Shown here in pieces: positions 34,626 through 46,085 of a stretch of 64,000 nt of DNA. The notes below the pieces were generated by a model. It was not told the origin of the DNA. It did no database searches and saw only the letters and a list, made by a program, of their open reading frames with translations. Numbering within the stretch: the first letter of the stretch is position 1; each line of letters starts with the position of its first letter. The translations under genes and the position numbers were made by a program. The DNA is from Uloborus plumipes (lineage: Eukaryota > Arthropoda > Arachnida > Araneae > Uloboridae), in contig JAXGGA010002185.1 of assembly GCA_038373865.1 (NCBI GenBank), positions 1 through 64,000 of the forward strand, read 5' to 3'.

Positions 34626-37089
34626 ATATACACTTTCTTCAGTTTGAACTATCCTGTCATTTTCTGATTAAAACTATTAAATTCTCTTTAAGCATCGATT
34701 TTAACTGAAAAATATATTTCTTTTTTCTTATGCTGTTAACGCGCTGCACTGCTCTGATTTATGGTTAGACGACTTTAAAAAAGACAATCGCTTTATTCTT
34801 TAGAAATCATTATTTTCGTAGCTGAAAGAGTATTTCTACAAAAATTATTCTTTTCCGCTTGTTTTCTTCGAGCAATTCCGTTTGCTTTTTCAGCTGTAAA
34901 GAGGAGTAAAGAGTTAATGTGATAGGTTTTCTTCCTGTCTTTAGGTATATTAACAAAAATAACGTTAAATCATTCCGATAATGACATCTATTTGAGTGAT
35001 AATTTGCTAAACTCTGGTGGTAAATCTATAGAGCAAAGCTTCAAAACAATGGTTGAAAACAGCTAACTGTGATTACAGAGTTTTCCGTCTAAAGAATAAA
35101 AAAATCAGACATTCGTTTGACATTTGAAATATAATCTATTAAATGTTGCTAAAGCGCGATAGTTTTTTACTGGATTGATTGTAATGAGCAGATTATTTAA
35201 TTAAAAAAAAAAAGCAAGTGATATTAATCAGTGTTGTTACTTCTTGATAATAAGGATCGCAAATACGAACGTGGTGTCACAAGTATTTTTCTACTATATA
35301 CTGGTTTTAAATACGAAAATGAATCGACTTCTGGCTGAGACCTGATCATTACAAATTAAATTTCATACTGGTTTCAAAACTCTCCGTTCAGAAGGATGAC
35401 TTTAATGTACCATATTTGTTACGACTGTTGAAGCAGATTTTGGGGAAGCAGCTTAGACGAAATACAGTTGCACTGCTTGAGCTTTGTCTGACTTGGATTT
35501 TTTATAAATGACCTCAGCAGCTAACGTGCTAACTCACTCAAACATCATTGAGTGAGAAAACACATATACTACTCGCACGGACACAACATCGCCATCTAAA
35601 CATATTTTTCAACAACAGGTTCCGAAGATAAAATGAATCTTTGTCGTTATTTAACGATGCTATTCAGCAAAGAATCAGTGAATCGGTAACATACGTTAAA
35701 AACCAATTAATCAGGAAAGTTGATGGATCATTTTTTTGCCATTCCACTGGCATACTATTGATATTTACACATATAAATCTGCACTCGTATGCAATGTTCA
35801 TCATATTTATTACGAAATTAAGGTAATAACAGAGATCAATAATTTTAGTCTTGAGTTTATAATGCGTAAAATGCGCTCAGACATACTTAAAGAAATTTAT
35901 AACTATAATTGAATAAATTAATTTGAAATATTGTTTAGGTCATGCCTTGATGAGGCTACAAGTATGTCTGGAAGATATTTGCTGGCTACAAAAATATAAC
36001 AAATGAATACATTAATCAGATAAAGAGGTTAGCGGACCAAATTATAATTATAATTACTCAGTGTTTTATACATCGAAAGCATGTAACTGCTTCTCATAAG
36101 GTGTCGTCTAATATGAATTCAGTTCCTATTCAATTGATAGTAATCATAAACCACATCAAAAGCAGAACTAGTTTCATATTTATACAATAAAATAGAGTCC
36201 GAATTATTAACTTACTGAAATAAAATGGTTGTGTATAAGAAAATTGACGAGATTTTACGAATTGAAAAAGCTGTCAAAACATTAAGAAAAAAAAGAAAAA
36301 AAGGAATGATTACTTCAATGTCAATTGGGTCGGAAAATTTGCTTACTGAGCGAATATCGTTCATTTCATTAATACACGCCTTGAGTTGGCATTAATCAAC
36401 TAAATACCTAACCATTTGAAGTAATGCTAATCAAATTTTGTTTGAGTTCCCGTAGTAAATCTGATTAAATTCGATTGCAGGTGTTGATTGAAGTTGGTTT
36501 AAAACTTATTCCAGATTAGTTTATTACAGAGGTTAATAGCTTGGTTTTGATTAGATATGAATTAATCAGACTAAATTGAATTGATTTGAAAATACGTACA
36601 TTGTTTGTAATCCTATTTTTTTCCAACTTATTTCTTTTTTTTTTTAAAGAAACATAATGAAATGTACAAATAAATGAAGATTTGAATGAATGAAATAAAA
36701 TGAATAACTAAAGGAATAAAATAAAAAATAAAAAAGTGAGTAAAGAAATCAAGAGAGTTAATAAAAAGTAAAAAATTAATAAATAGAAAAAGCAATGAGA
36801 ACACGTAAATAATGCAGAGAGTAAAATTAACCTGAGCATATTTACATTGTTTTTTATTTGGAACAAACTGGGAAAATAAAGGGTCAAGTGAGGCAGAATA
36901 ACTCTTCCCTGACAAATAAATTTTTAAAGGCCAACATATTTCTAACAGGGTAGATCAGGGTTTGTTATAGCCACTTCTGGCTATTTTTGTCTAATTAGAA
37001 GAAAAAAACTTAAGCTAAATGCTTCAATAGTTTATTTAGGGTTCTTTTTCGACCCTAAGATTCTGGAAAAAATAATTTAACTTCTAAGT
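34626..37089. other. Unannotated AT-rich stretch
   Basis: No gene seen. 36630-36830 is strongly purine-rich (repeated AAATGAATAA/AAAATAAAA patterns). Frames there translate to low-complexity aromatic sequence and are rejected. Confidence 0.4.
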
Positions 37090-37091
37090 TA

Positions 37092-38513
37092 CACTGCTCG
37101 ACATTGAAATGCAACACCAAGAAGGAGTGGTCAGAAATTGATGAAATTTGGTAAGAAGACAGAGACAGCGTGGAACAATAAGTGATATTTATTTCAAAAT
37201 AAATAAGCAAAATTTAGAGCGTGGACGGCGTCGGCTCAGTAAGAAGTAGGACCACCGCTGACAGCGATGCACGAAGAAACACGTCTAGGCATGGAGTCAA
37301 TAAGCCTGCGAATGGTGTCCTGAGGGATGGCACTCCATTCCCTTTCAACCATTTGCCACAGTTCGTCCTCTGAACGAGGCAGTGACAGGTTCTGCAAACG
37401 GCGTCCAATCACGTCCCACACATGTTCGAGTGGTGACAAGTCATTAGAGTATGGTGGCCAGGAAAGCATCTGTGCACCTCGTAGAGCATGTTGGCTGATT
37501 TGAGCACTGTGAGGCCGGGCGTTATCCTGTTGAAAAATTGCATTTGGCAGACCCTGAAGGTAGGGGATTGCCACCGGCCGCAGTACATTATCTACATATC
37601 GTTGGGCCGTCATAGTGCCCCGAATACGAACTAGAGCTGATACGGAATTGTATGCAATAGCGCCCCAAACCATTATGCCACGTTGTCGCTGTGGGGCGTT
37701 CCACAGTTACTACCGGATTCGATCTTTCTCCACGTCGACGCCACACACGTATGCGACGACTATCGCTGGACAAACAGAAGCGGGATTCATCTGAGAACAC
37801 TACGGTTTGCCATTCTGCCATCCACGTCGCTCTGGTTCCGGCACCATTCCAAACGTTGGAGTCTGTGCTGTGAGGTCAATGGCAGTCTTCTTAGCGTGAG
37901 CCGTGATTGCAGGCCACGAGAAACCAATCGACGGGAAATGGTTCTGGTCGACACAGGAACATCCAGGGTACCTTGCACGTGCTGCAGAATCGACGTACAA
38001 GTGACTTGCGGGTCCGCCACAGCTTGTCGGTGAATCCGTCGATCCAAGCGGTCTGAAGTCACTCTGGCTGCACCTGCACCCCTCATTGTGGCTACATTTC
38101 CTCTTTCCAACCATCTCCGACACAGCCGATGCACAGTGCTTGCATCCATGTGGGTATCAGCTGCAATTTGACGTATGGAACAACCTCCCCTTCTCAGTCC
38201 GATCACAATACCCCTTGTAAAGTCGTCTATATGCTGGAAGTGTCTTCGTTGAGGACGGCGTGGCATTTCCTCCTATCACACGTATCCTTTGAGACAAAAA
38301 CCAAATTTCTCCGATAATTAGTCTGAAGTCCAGAAAAACCAACATGAACATAGCCCACTTTTCAACTTCATTCTCTTATATCTTACTTCACGTGCGTCGG
38401 AGAGCTGCGCATTTCATATCATTTGCATAACTCAGTGACGTGTGTCTACGGTAAAATTTGCATGAATTTCTGACCACTCCTTCTTGGTGTTGCATTTTCA
38501 ATGTCGAGCAGTG
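37092..38513 (-). mobile_element. Tc1-like transposon with disabled transposase (1422 bp)
   Basis: Terminal inverted repeats of about 48 bp start CACTGCTCGACATTGAAATG and continue CAACACCAAGAAGGAGTGG. The right copy differs by a one-base insertion (AAAATG). TA flanks both ends (37090-37091, 38514-38515). The transposase lies on the minus strand and is frameshifted. This family differs from the one at 9210, in TIR sequence, TIR length and catalytic spacing. Confidence 0.95.
37236..38266 (-). pseudogene. Tc1-like transposase, two frameshifts (DD32E spacing)
   Basis: The minus-strand reading starts at ATG 38266 with MPRRPQRRHFQHIDDF and an HTH domain (IVIGLRRGGCSIRQIA...ASTVHRLCRRW). It continues for ~148 codons to LEWCRN. 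A one-base shift near 37825-37840 moves reading to a second frame with the first catalytic Asp (VVFSDESRF) and RRIRVWRRRGER. A second shift near 37680-37700 restores the reading from IMVWGAIAYNSV. That last part holds the second Asp (FQQDNARPH) and the Glu (LSPLEHVWD) and ends GGPTSY at 37236. I count 32 residues between the second Asp and the Glu. All catalytic residues survive, so decay is recent, but no functional enzyme can be made. The family's YSPDLSP block reads YSNDLSP here. Plus-strand frames in this interval are shadows. Confidence 0.93.
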
Positions 38514-38605
38514 TATTTACTTAGATTTTTTAAACGATCTTTAAATTACATCACAAAAAAACGTAATAAATAAATTAAAAAACAGGGAAGTCTGACCATG
38601 TGCTG

Positions 38606-38983
38606 TTATGAAAATTTGTTTTTCTGATAATTATCATCCGAACATGTTTTGATGGAGCACATACGCCTTATATTCCTTTGATTGGGTCCCATTAACCTCC
38701 GTTGAAGTTGACCAAAACATGAAATCCATATTTTAAATTTTTCTATCATTCTCAAATAATTTACTTTTTTCTCAGCTTGTGGTTCCAGTTCATTTTCTGT
38801 TGTGTCATGTATTTCAGTTACCGTGGAATCTGAATCCGAGCATGGTGAGAAAGATTTTTCCACTCTCATTTCAATTTGGAGTTTCCGAATCTCTTTTTTT
38901 TTTCTTTTATCTTTAATTACTATCTTCACGAAATTTCCGCCGAGAGCATTGTCAGTTTTGTGGACCATCCTTTCATAAAACAT
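38606..38983 (-). CDS. Unrecognised 125-aa ORF
   Basis: A 125-codon minus-strand frame lies between the disabled Tc1 element and the TTAA element at 39039. The protein is basic at the start (KIVIKDKRKKKEIRKLQ), has an acidic/serine-rich middle (SPCSDSDSTVTEIHDTTENELEP) and a hydrophobic-aromatic segment (FKIWISCFGQL). I recognise no domain. The balanced, non-repetitive composition is less random-looking than neighbouring frames, so an exon or a transposon remnant is possible. No clear splice sites or promoter. Confidence 0.25.
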   Translation of the reverse strand: MFYERMVHKTDNALGGNFVKIVIKDKRKKKEIRKLQIEMRVEKSFSPCSDSDSTVTEIHDTTENELEPQAEKKVNYLRMIEKFKIWISCFGQLQRRLMGPNQRNIRRMCSIKTCSDDNYQKNKFS

Positions 38984-39038
38984 ATAAAAAATATACTACT
39001 GTGAATCCGAGTCGGGCCCTCCCTCAGTTTTCGATTAA

Positions 39039-39558
39039 ACCATTTATGCCCAGTAGCCTAAAAACAGGACGCTTGTTAGTTACTGCATACAAAAACCTGT
39101 CATGGGTATATCGTTTTATTAAAGCTGTTTTTTACGAGTCAAATAGTCCTTCTTCTTGAGAAAACGAGTTAGAGCCACTGCTTGGTCATCAGAGTTTATT
39201 TATTGACAGCTATTTTCAGACAAATTAGTCAAGCAACGATCCAGCATGGGTAGCCACAGAAAGTGAGTTTTTTTTTTGCGAACTTATTTTTCATAAAATT
39301 AAACTATTTTAAAATGATTTGCTCAAAATTGATCACAGATGCCTTCTGTAATGTTACTTTGCAAAAGAAAAGTCAAGTAAGGTCGTATTTTGCTCACATA
39401 TCTGCAAAATATCTCATAAACAGGACCTTAAATAACTTAATAAATATGGCAACGGCGAACTATTTTAAGCCTAAAATGCATGTAAGCCATTCCCAGTAAG
39501 AGTTTTAAGCAAATACAAATTTAAAAAAAATGTTAAAAAAAACTTGGGCATGAATGGG
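39039..39558 (+). mobile_element. TTAA element T2 (520 bp, piggyBac-like MITE)
   Basis: Ends ACCATTTATGCCCA and (reverse complement of the right end) CCCATTCATGCCCA are flanked by TTAA at 39035-39038 and 39559-39562. The 18-nt slot after base 15 of the left end (39054-39071, TAGCCTAAAAACAGGACG) holds only a partial palindrome (CCT..AGG), probably decayed. The opposite end is A/T-rich. A mini-exon with a splice donor lies at 39246-39262. The terminal sequence resembles T3 (CCCATTAATGCCT), suggesting common descent. Confidence 0.85.
39246..39262 (+). CDS. Putative first coding exon of a lost transposase in T2
   Basis: ATG GGT AGC CAC AGA AA is followed directly by GTGAGT, a consensus splice donor; the exon would read M-G-S-H-R-K across the junction. 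It begins 207 bp from the hairpin-side terminus, nearly the same offset as in T1 (204 bp). A candidate acceptor TTGATCACAG lies at about 39328-39337. Downstream coding sequence is missing. Confidence 0.35.
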
Positions 39559-39562
39559 TTAA

Positions 39563-41368
39563 GTTGACAGGTCCTTTCGCCGGTCCAGCCAGTTTGAAAT
39601 GAGCCTTTTCTTATTTTTACAGTTCTCTCAAGGGGAGCGAGGCCCCGAAGTAACCACTGTTACAAGGATATACACACAAGTACAAATAACCGCCATAAGT
39701 GGTGCAAACGGGCTGGGTACCAAGGCGAGCGGAGGCAAAGCCCTTTTTGTAATGGAAAATTTCCGTTTTACTTACAAACTATTGTTCGTGTTGTAAAACT
39801 TTCCAGAGCGGTAATTGCTGAGTAGAACTTAATAAAATTAGAATCAGAGTAATAAGCAATTTTCCTCCGTAGTCGACTATATTTGTGCTCATTTAGTAAC
39901 CATGCTTTCAATTTTAGATCTTTATATAACTCGAAGTATTACATTTTAGTAAAAAAAAAAATGGAAGGGAAAAAAAATGCTGAAAACAATTACGTCATCG
40001 TAATTATTTTATAAATTCACAGACCTGATTTGCAAGAAAACAAAATATCTCCATAAACCTTCTGTCATCCTCAAATTTTTTAAATAGAATTAGATATGAG
40101 CAGCTTATATTCGTTTTTTCCTCTCCGGATATACAAACTTAAAATAAAATAATAATAATAAATAAATAAATAAATAAAAATAAAAAAAAAGCTTTAGCTT
40201 AGTTAAGACATTTACAGAATAAAATCAGGTAAGTTAATTAATTTTATTTATAATAAGTTCACTATCGTTTTACTAGTTTAAACTAAACATGATGATATTT
40301 AAAGTGTTTCATTCATCTATCATCTAGCTAATCTTTCTGAATGTTGAATTTATTATTTTAATTTGGAAATAACATTTTAACATCAGTCTTTAACTTAGCC
40401 ATAAAATAGTTTGGCTGAAGATACATTCGTAAACGCACAAACAGACCATATAATAGGGTAAAGCTACATAATATATCGGAACTTTCTACTATGGCGCTTC
40501 TTTGGATTTTGTCAACTAGTTGATTCTTTGTAATGTGACATAGCTATACTACCGTGGTAAGGTGTATTCGGCAATGTCCATAGAAATGAGTTTTTAAAAA
40601 GTTCGAAAAAAAAAAACGCTGTAGATTCTATACAAAGCAATAGGAACATTTTGAGATCTGCTTTATGTTCTTTTCATGCTTAATTTTCAGTGGAAACCAA
40701 ATATGCAAGTTTGTACCCTAAAGCTTAAGTAAAAGAAATGATAAAAAGGCAAAAAATTGAAACATGAGAGAACCCAAATTACATTGAACTAAATTCAAAT
40801 AAGCGTGATTAAAATCAAATGTAAGATAACGTAAAAATATTTTTTGAAATCCTCAGTTATTGAACAAAACTGAAAAGCTGCTACTTACTGGTGTAATACC
40901 GAAAAAACCATTAATATTACTATTTGACTTCATTTTACATTTAAAAAAATTAAAAAATAATAAAAAACATTTAATCTATTTTATGAACTCTACCTCAAAT
41001 ATTAATCCTTCAAACTGCAAACAACGATGTCTTGGGGGCGTCAAACAGTTCGTAATGGCAAATGACATGAGTGACGTTGGGTTACAATGAGACTTAAAAT
41101 GAATGACGTCTAGAAGATTTAAAAGAGTTTATAACAACACAGGAAAGAAATGACGTCTTCACGCGTCATTTTATGTGTCGTTAATTGCAAAAGTGGTATA
41201 ACTCAATATTTTTTTAGATGCGAATTTATTTGTTAAATGGTATCGCATTTACCTATGACTTTTAGTATAAAAGCGAAGCAAATCACTTTTTGAAAGATAA
41301 ATATCTAATGACTAATAGTAGCTGCACACTTTTTTTTCCTATGAAAAAACTTGCAAAAGTATGGTATA
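39563..41368. other. Unannotated stretch
   Basis: 39620-39760 is GC-richer (CTCAAGGGGAGCGAGGCCCC ... GCGAGCGGAGGCAAAGCCC) after a TTTTTACAG that could be a splice acceptor, but no protein family is recognisable. 40140-40190 is an (AAAT)n-like microsatellite. Otherwise AT-rich with no gene. Confidence 0.35.
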
Positions 41369-41372
41369 TTAA

Positions 41373-41875
41373 CCCATTAATGCCTGACATTTTTTTTCCA
41401 AAGATATTTTGTATACTGGTTACAAACAGTGTTTAATGGACACGAAAAATAATAAAAAATATATAATGTAATTTTTTTTTTAAAGGAAAGAAAAATCGTC
41501 CCTTAAAAGTTGCGATAGACCCCAAGACCAGAGGGTACATACTTTTTTTACTACATTTTTTTTCTGCCTACGATATAATATGACATTTTTTAAGAAGAAA
41601 TAAAATCAGCAATTAACATAAACTGGGAAGCTAGGAATAACTTTGAAAACTTAGCTTTTTTGAGATTGTGAACGATGTGATTTTTTGATAAAGATCATAT
41701 TAAAACTGCTACAGAACACACTTTACAATGGTTATGTGCTACAATCTGTTAATAACGAATTGAAACAATACCAAGGTACTAATTGAACACTATTATTTGT
41801 TTGAAATGTTCATTTGGGGGAAATTCAGACCCTTTTTTGGACCTTCCCTAAAAAGGGACGCTAGGCATTAATTGG
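41373..41875 (-). mobile_element. TTAA element T3 (503 bp, piggyBac-like MITE)
   Basis: The left end is CCCATTAATGCCT after TTAA (41369-41372). The right end AGGCATTAATTGG is followed by TTAC (41876-41879), a mutated TTAA. Reading inward from the right, 15 bases are followed by the 18-nt hairpin at 41843-41860 (reverse complement CGTCCCTTTTTAGGGAAG). The left end instead runs into a T-rich tract. A second copy begins at 63892. No coding capacity. Confidence 0.87.
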
Positions 41876-41879
41876 TTAC

Positions 41880-43258
41880 AATGATTTGCAAGGAATTAAA
41901 CCACTTTTATACTGAAAGACACGTGTATCAAGGGGTTAAAGCTGTTCAAAGTTAACATTTCTGTAAGTAGTACATCAAGGGTGAATTCACACAATTAAAA
42001 GTTCTTTTACTAAACGTAATAATTAACCTTACTTCTTTAATGATTTTGGAAAATGAAATATTTTAAGAGTATCTGACGTCAGAGGAAATGACAACGAATC
42101 CGACACTGCAACATTAACATCATGTCATTAATTAATATTTAAACGAGCGCCGTCTAATAATGGAAAAGCCATCCCAGTGCCACCCTCTTTTATGCGACCA
42201 TTGTTCTTCTTATTAAACGGGCTAGCATTTTATACACGAAAAATAGAGAGGAAAAAAACCCCTCCCAAATAGCAAAGGAGGCCAAAAGCGTCTCCTCTAA
42301 AATAGCATCACCTGAATGAGATAAACCCAAGACAAAGCCAGAGATCAAAGGAAAGAAAGACCCTGGAAGCGCACCAAAATGCTAAAAAAAGACATTCATT
42401 TTACAGAATGTATCTGCATTGATTGATTCGGTTGCGCACGAAAGGGCAACTCCACGTGGAATTGTCTCCTAAGCATTTAAAATCATGAGCTTTTAAAATG
42501 TTTCGGAAAGAATGTCGAAATTTGCTTCCGATGTTGCTGTTACAGGAGACTGGATGCATTCAGTGGAGGAAGGTAAAGTTTATGCTCCAAAATTTAAAGT
42601 GATATAGCATCGCGGAATATAAATGTAACATTGAAACTCTTCGCTTTATTAAAATCGAGACTTTCTTCTTATATTCTTCTTTCCATTTAAAATAAAGTAC
42701 GTATGCATTTGAAATGCGCTGAAAGGACTAAAATATCCCTTTTTTATTCGCGTAAAATTTTCTTCCTTCCTTAAGATTTCAAATGATACGAAAAACTTAA
42801 AAGGTATTCCGGACGTATTTTTCAAGATACAGGGGCGTTTCTATACTTATTATAAAACAAAGATACTTAAAAAAAAGAAAAGAAAAAATAAAAACCTCAG
42901 TTGATGGAGAATCATGGATTTTTTTCTCAATACATCACTTTTTATAAGCAGTATTTAATAAAACTAACATGTTTATCATAATAATTTAAGTAATTTATTA
43001 AACGACACCATGCAAAGAACGTTTTGTTATTCACTGTAGGTTTAAGAGGAAAATGTTCTTTAAAGACGTTTTTGGTCAAAATTTCCCTTAAACCTTCCTA
43101 TTTTTGAACATACTTAATGTAAAACATAGTTTGAAAAAATATTCATCTTATAAATAATAATAAAATTCCTAACACATATCGTTGTTTTTATTTCCAAAAA
43201 TTGTGTTTGAAAATTTTTTAGAAGAGACTTCAAAATGCATGCTAATTACCAAATTTAA
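41880..43258. other. Unannotated stretch with a non-repetitive, more complex core
   Basis: 42130-42480 has balanced composition without homopolymers (for example AAAGCCATCCCAGTGCCACC and GGTTGCGCACGAAAGGGCAA). It differs from the surrounding AT-rich DNA and matches nothing else in the window. It has no open frame of useful size. It could be a conserved noncoding element or an untranslated exon; I cannot tell. Confidence 0.3.
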
Positions 43259-43260
43259 TA

Positions 43261-43915
43261 TACAGGGTGTCCACTCCAATCGTGGACCAATAGCTAATTT
43301 CTAAACCGTTAGAGATAAGCATATAGTTTATTTAGAAAAAAATCTCCAAATTACAAAAGGAATTTTGGGTCCATTCAATGTTTTTCAAAAAATCAAATTT
43401 TGAAAGAGTTACGAAATTTAAATTTTTATACAGCCCCCGAGTCCTATCAATCATATTTAGCAAAACATTCTTGACACTGTAACGTTTAAAACTAAAAAAA
43501 AATCACTCTTCTACCACAAAAATTGACCGAGTTATGACGTTTTGAAAAATCAAGATTTTGCATTGTTTTATGACGTCATCGAGAGATCACTTAAGGGACC
43601 GTTTGCGAAATCCTTCAAAATCTTGATTTTTCAAAACGTCATAACTCGGTCAATTTTTGTGGTAGAAGAGTGATTTTTTTTTAGTTTTAAACGTTACAGT
43701 GTCAAGAATGTTTTGCTAAATATGATTGATAGGACTCGGGGGCTGTATAAAAATTTAAATTTCGCAACTCTTTCAAAATTTGATTTTTTGAAAAACATTG
43801 AATGGACCCAAAATTCCTTTCGTAATTTGGAGATTTTTTCCTAAATAAACTATATGCTTATCTCTAACGGTTAAGAAATTAGCTATTGGTCCACGATTGG
43901 AGTGGACACCCTGTA
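43261..43915. mobile_element. 655-bp palindromic fold-back element, copy 2
   Basis: Identical in length and nearly identical in sequence to 29411-30065. It starts TACAGGGTGTCCACTCCAAT, ends with the mirror image, and has TA on both sides (43259-43260, 43916-43917). The arms differ from each other by only a few bases, and the centre again contains TGACGTCA. Confidence 0.94.
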
Positions 43916-44211
43916 TATGTTAACTAAATAAAAATAGGTTTAAAACTTTTTTTTCACGAATTACTAATTACCAACTATGCAAAATATGGGTTCTTTACTG
44001 CTAAAGTTTATTAAAAAGGCCGAGTGTGTTCGTACCGCTTAAGATACGTTATACATAGCAGTGTTTGTCGGCTCAAGTCTTCTTTGCCATTCCGTATTGC
44101 GAAAAAAGAAGAAAGATTCAAGATTTTTTTTTTCACCCGAACTAAATACACAGGTCAAGTTTCCGACTCTCATTACATATTTTTCTCAAAACAATAATTA
44201 TTCATAAACTA

Positions 44212-45440
44212 GCTGCGTGGCCCGGCGTTTACACGGGCTTTAATGTAGAGAAGGCAGTTGAGAAAACTACTCGCCGCCAAGGCGGCCCGACTTTAAAGTA
44301 GTGAGGAAAGTTTCAACAACCTACTCGCCGCCAAGGCGGCTCGCCTTTAAAGTAGTGAGGAAAGTTTAAACAACCTACTCGCCGTCAACGCGGCTCGCCT
44401 TTACAATAGCAAGGAAAGTTTCAACAATCTACACGCCGTCAAAGCGGCTCGCCTTTAAAGTACCAGGGAAAGTTTCAACAAACTACTCCCCGCTAAAGCG
44501 GCTCACTAAAAAACTTTCCTGCATCAAAAAGTCAATCAAATTATTTGCACATGCTTTCTCAGAAATAAAGACGACGTCAAATAGCGCAAACTTAGCACTC
44601 TCCCTGAATAACAAATAAAATTCCTCACCAAAAACAATTATTTCAAACCGCTTTCTTCCTGTAAAATTAATTGCAAAATTCTAAACGAAAAAGTGGTTTT
44701 GATATTTGGATCGCTGCCAAAAAAAGTCCCTTCTAAAAACAGCAATTGCAATTTTATTTAAAAATAAATTTTCAAAATGGTACCAGGGAAAAATGATTAG
44801 AATAAAACAATTGTTAGAACTTTGTTGTAACACGTATTCAAAATGACAACGGAAAAAAATAACACTATTTAATTTTTAAAAGTTCAATAATTTAATTAAA
44901 GTTTTAATTTAAAATGGCAACGGAACGAAATAAATGTCTTGGAATTTTAAATAGTTCAATAATTTAATTAACGTTTTAATTCAAAATGGCAACCGAAAGA
45001 AATAAAAGTCTTTGAACTTTAAATAGTTCAACTATTGATTTAACCTTTTTATTCACAATGGCAATGGTAAGAAATAAAAGTCTTGGAATTTTAAATATAG
45101 TTCAATAATTTAATTAACGTTTTTATTTAAAATGGCAACGGTAAGAAAAAAAAAGGTCTTGGAATTTTAAACAGTTCAATAATTTAATTAACGTTTTATT
45201 TCAGAATGGCAACGGTAAGAAATAAATGTCTTGGAATTTTAAAAGCGCAAAGAATTTAATTTACGCTTTAATTAATAACTCAGCTAATTAATGTCGTAGA
45301 ATTACGCGGTTTGTCTTATTGTCTTCCTTAGAAAATTTCGAATCGAATGATATTGTATTTGATTTTCTACTCTCCGCGGTTTTTGAGGAGTTCAAGCTTC
45401 AGACGGACAGACAGACAGACAGACGCGAACAGATTTTAAT
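44212..45440 (+). repeat. Composite repeat: 'CCCGGCGTT' head, two minisatellites, (CAGA)n tail
   Basis: The head CTGCGTGGCCCGGCGTTTAC matches the repeat at 4769. Array 1 (44268-44510) has five ~54-bp units starting CTACTCGCCG at 44268, 44321, 44375, 44429 and 44483. Array 2 (44777-45275) has about seven ~72-bp units starting ATGGCAACGG at 44777, 44843, 44914, 44986, 45058, 45132 and 45206. After a unique 100 bp it ends with (CAGA)n at 45407-45426. The ordered head, arrays and simple tail suggest one mobile repeat whose interior has expanded. Class unknown. Confidence 0.7.
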
Positions 45441-45944
45441 AGCATTAATAAACACTCATTGAAGAGAGTCAGCAATTATTGAAGAGCTTCAAATTAATAA
45501 GATCAAATTAATCATTGAAGAGTGGATATCACGTCAAGTGATATTCAATACAAGTGCAAAATCATTATACCCGATATTAGAAGAAAGTACTTTTTCACTC
45601 GGCACGAAATCAATCACCATAGATGGTAAAAGGAGCCTCATCGAGAAAATCAAATATTTAAAACTGCAACTTTGAGTTTTTTTTTTTTTTTTGAAGCGAA
45701 AGCATCTTTAGGCACGTCGAGCATTTTTGAGATGGTAAAAAACAACTGAACTTGTGAACATTTTACCGTTAAAGACACTCCTGCATATAAGTATGTACGT
45801 ATATAAATACACATGCGTATGTGGGCATTTTTTGAGATGAAGAAAACAAACACTGACAATTTAAAAAATGCGAACGTAATTGTTCAAGTTTTCACGGTCG
45901 TATTGTCGTCTTGTATTTTCTTTGCATTAATGTGTTGTGCTATG

Positions 45945-46085
45945 AACGGTTACCTACCCTATAAACGGGCCCTATGGCATGTGTGTAACTTGGAAGTCGG
46001 ACTTCACACCAAATTACGATACAGATATAAAAGAAGCAGAGCACCCCAAATTGCTAGCTTATTTGGCACAAAACAATACAACAAC
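45945..46085 (+). repeat. SINE 3' portion, copy 2
   Basis: ACCCTATAAACGGGCCCTAT then GGCATGTGTGTAACTTGG matches the body of the SINE at 4531-4570. It ends in an ACAAAACAATACAACAACAA tail typical of SINE/LINE-mobilised repeats. The promoter-bearing head is missing. Confidence 0.5.

Noticed and set aside
37683..38351. Plus-strand ORFs of 60-116 aa opposite the disabled Tc1 transposase
   Set aside because: The minus-strand frames match transposase motifs in order, so the plus-strand ones are shadows.
39599..39796. Possible exon after a TTTTTACAG acceptor
   Set aside because: GC-richer and open for 65 codons, but no recognisable protein and no donor that I can defend.
41876..41937. AAGGGGTTAA at 41928-41937 as right end of another TTAA element around T3
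   Set aside because: Reverse complement CCCCTTGATACACGT has no 18-nt palindrome after it and no matching left end upstream.
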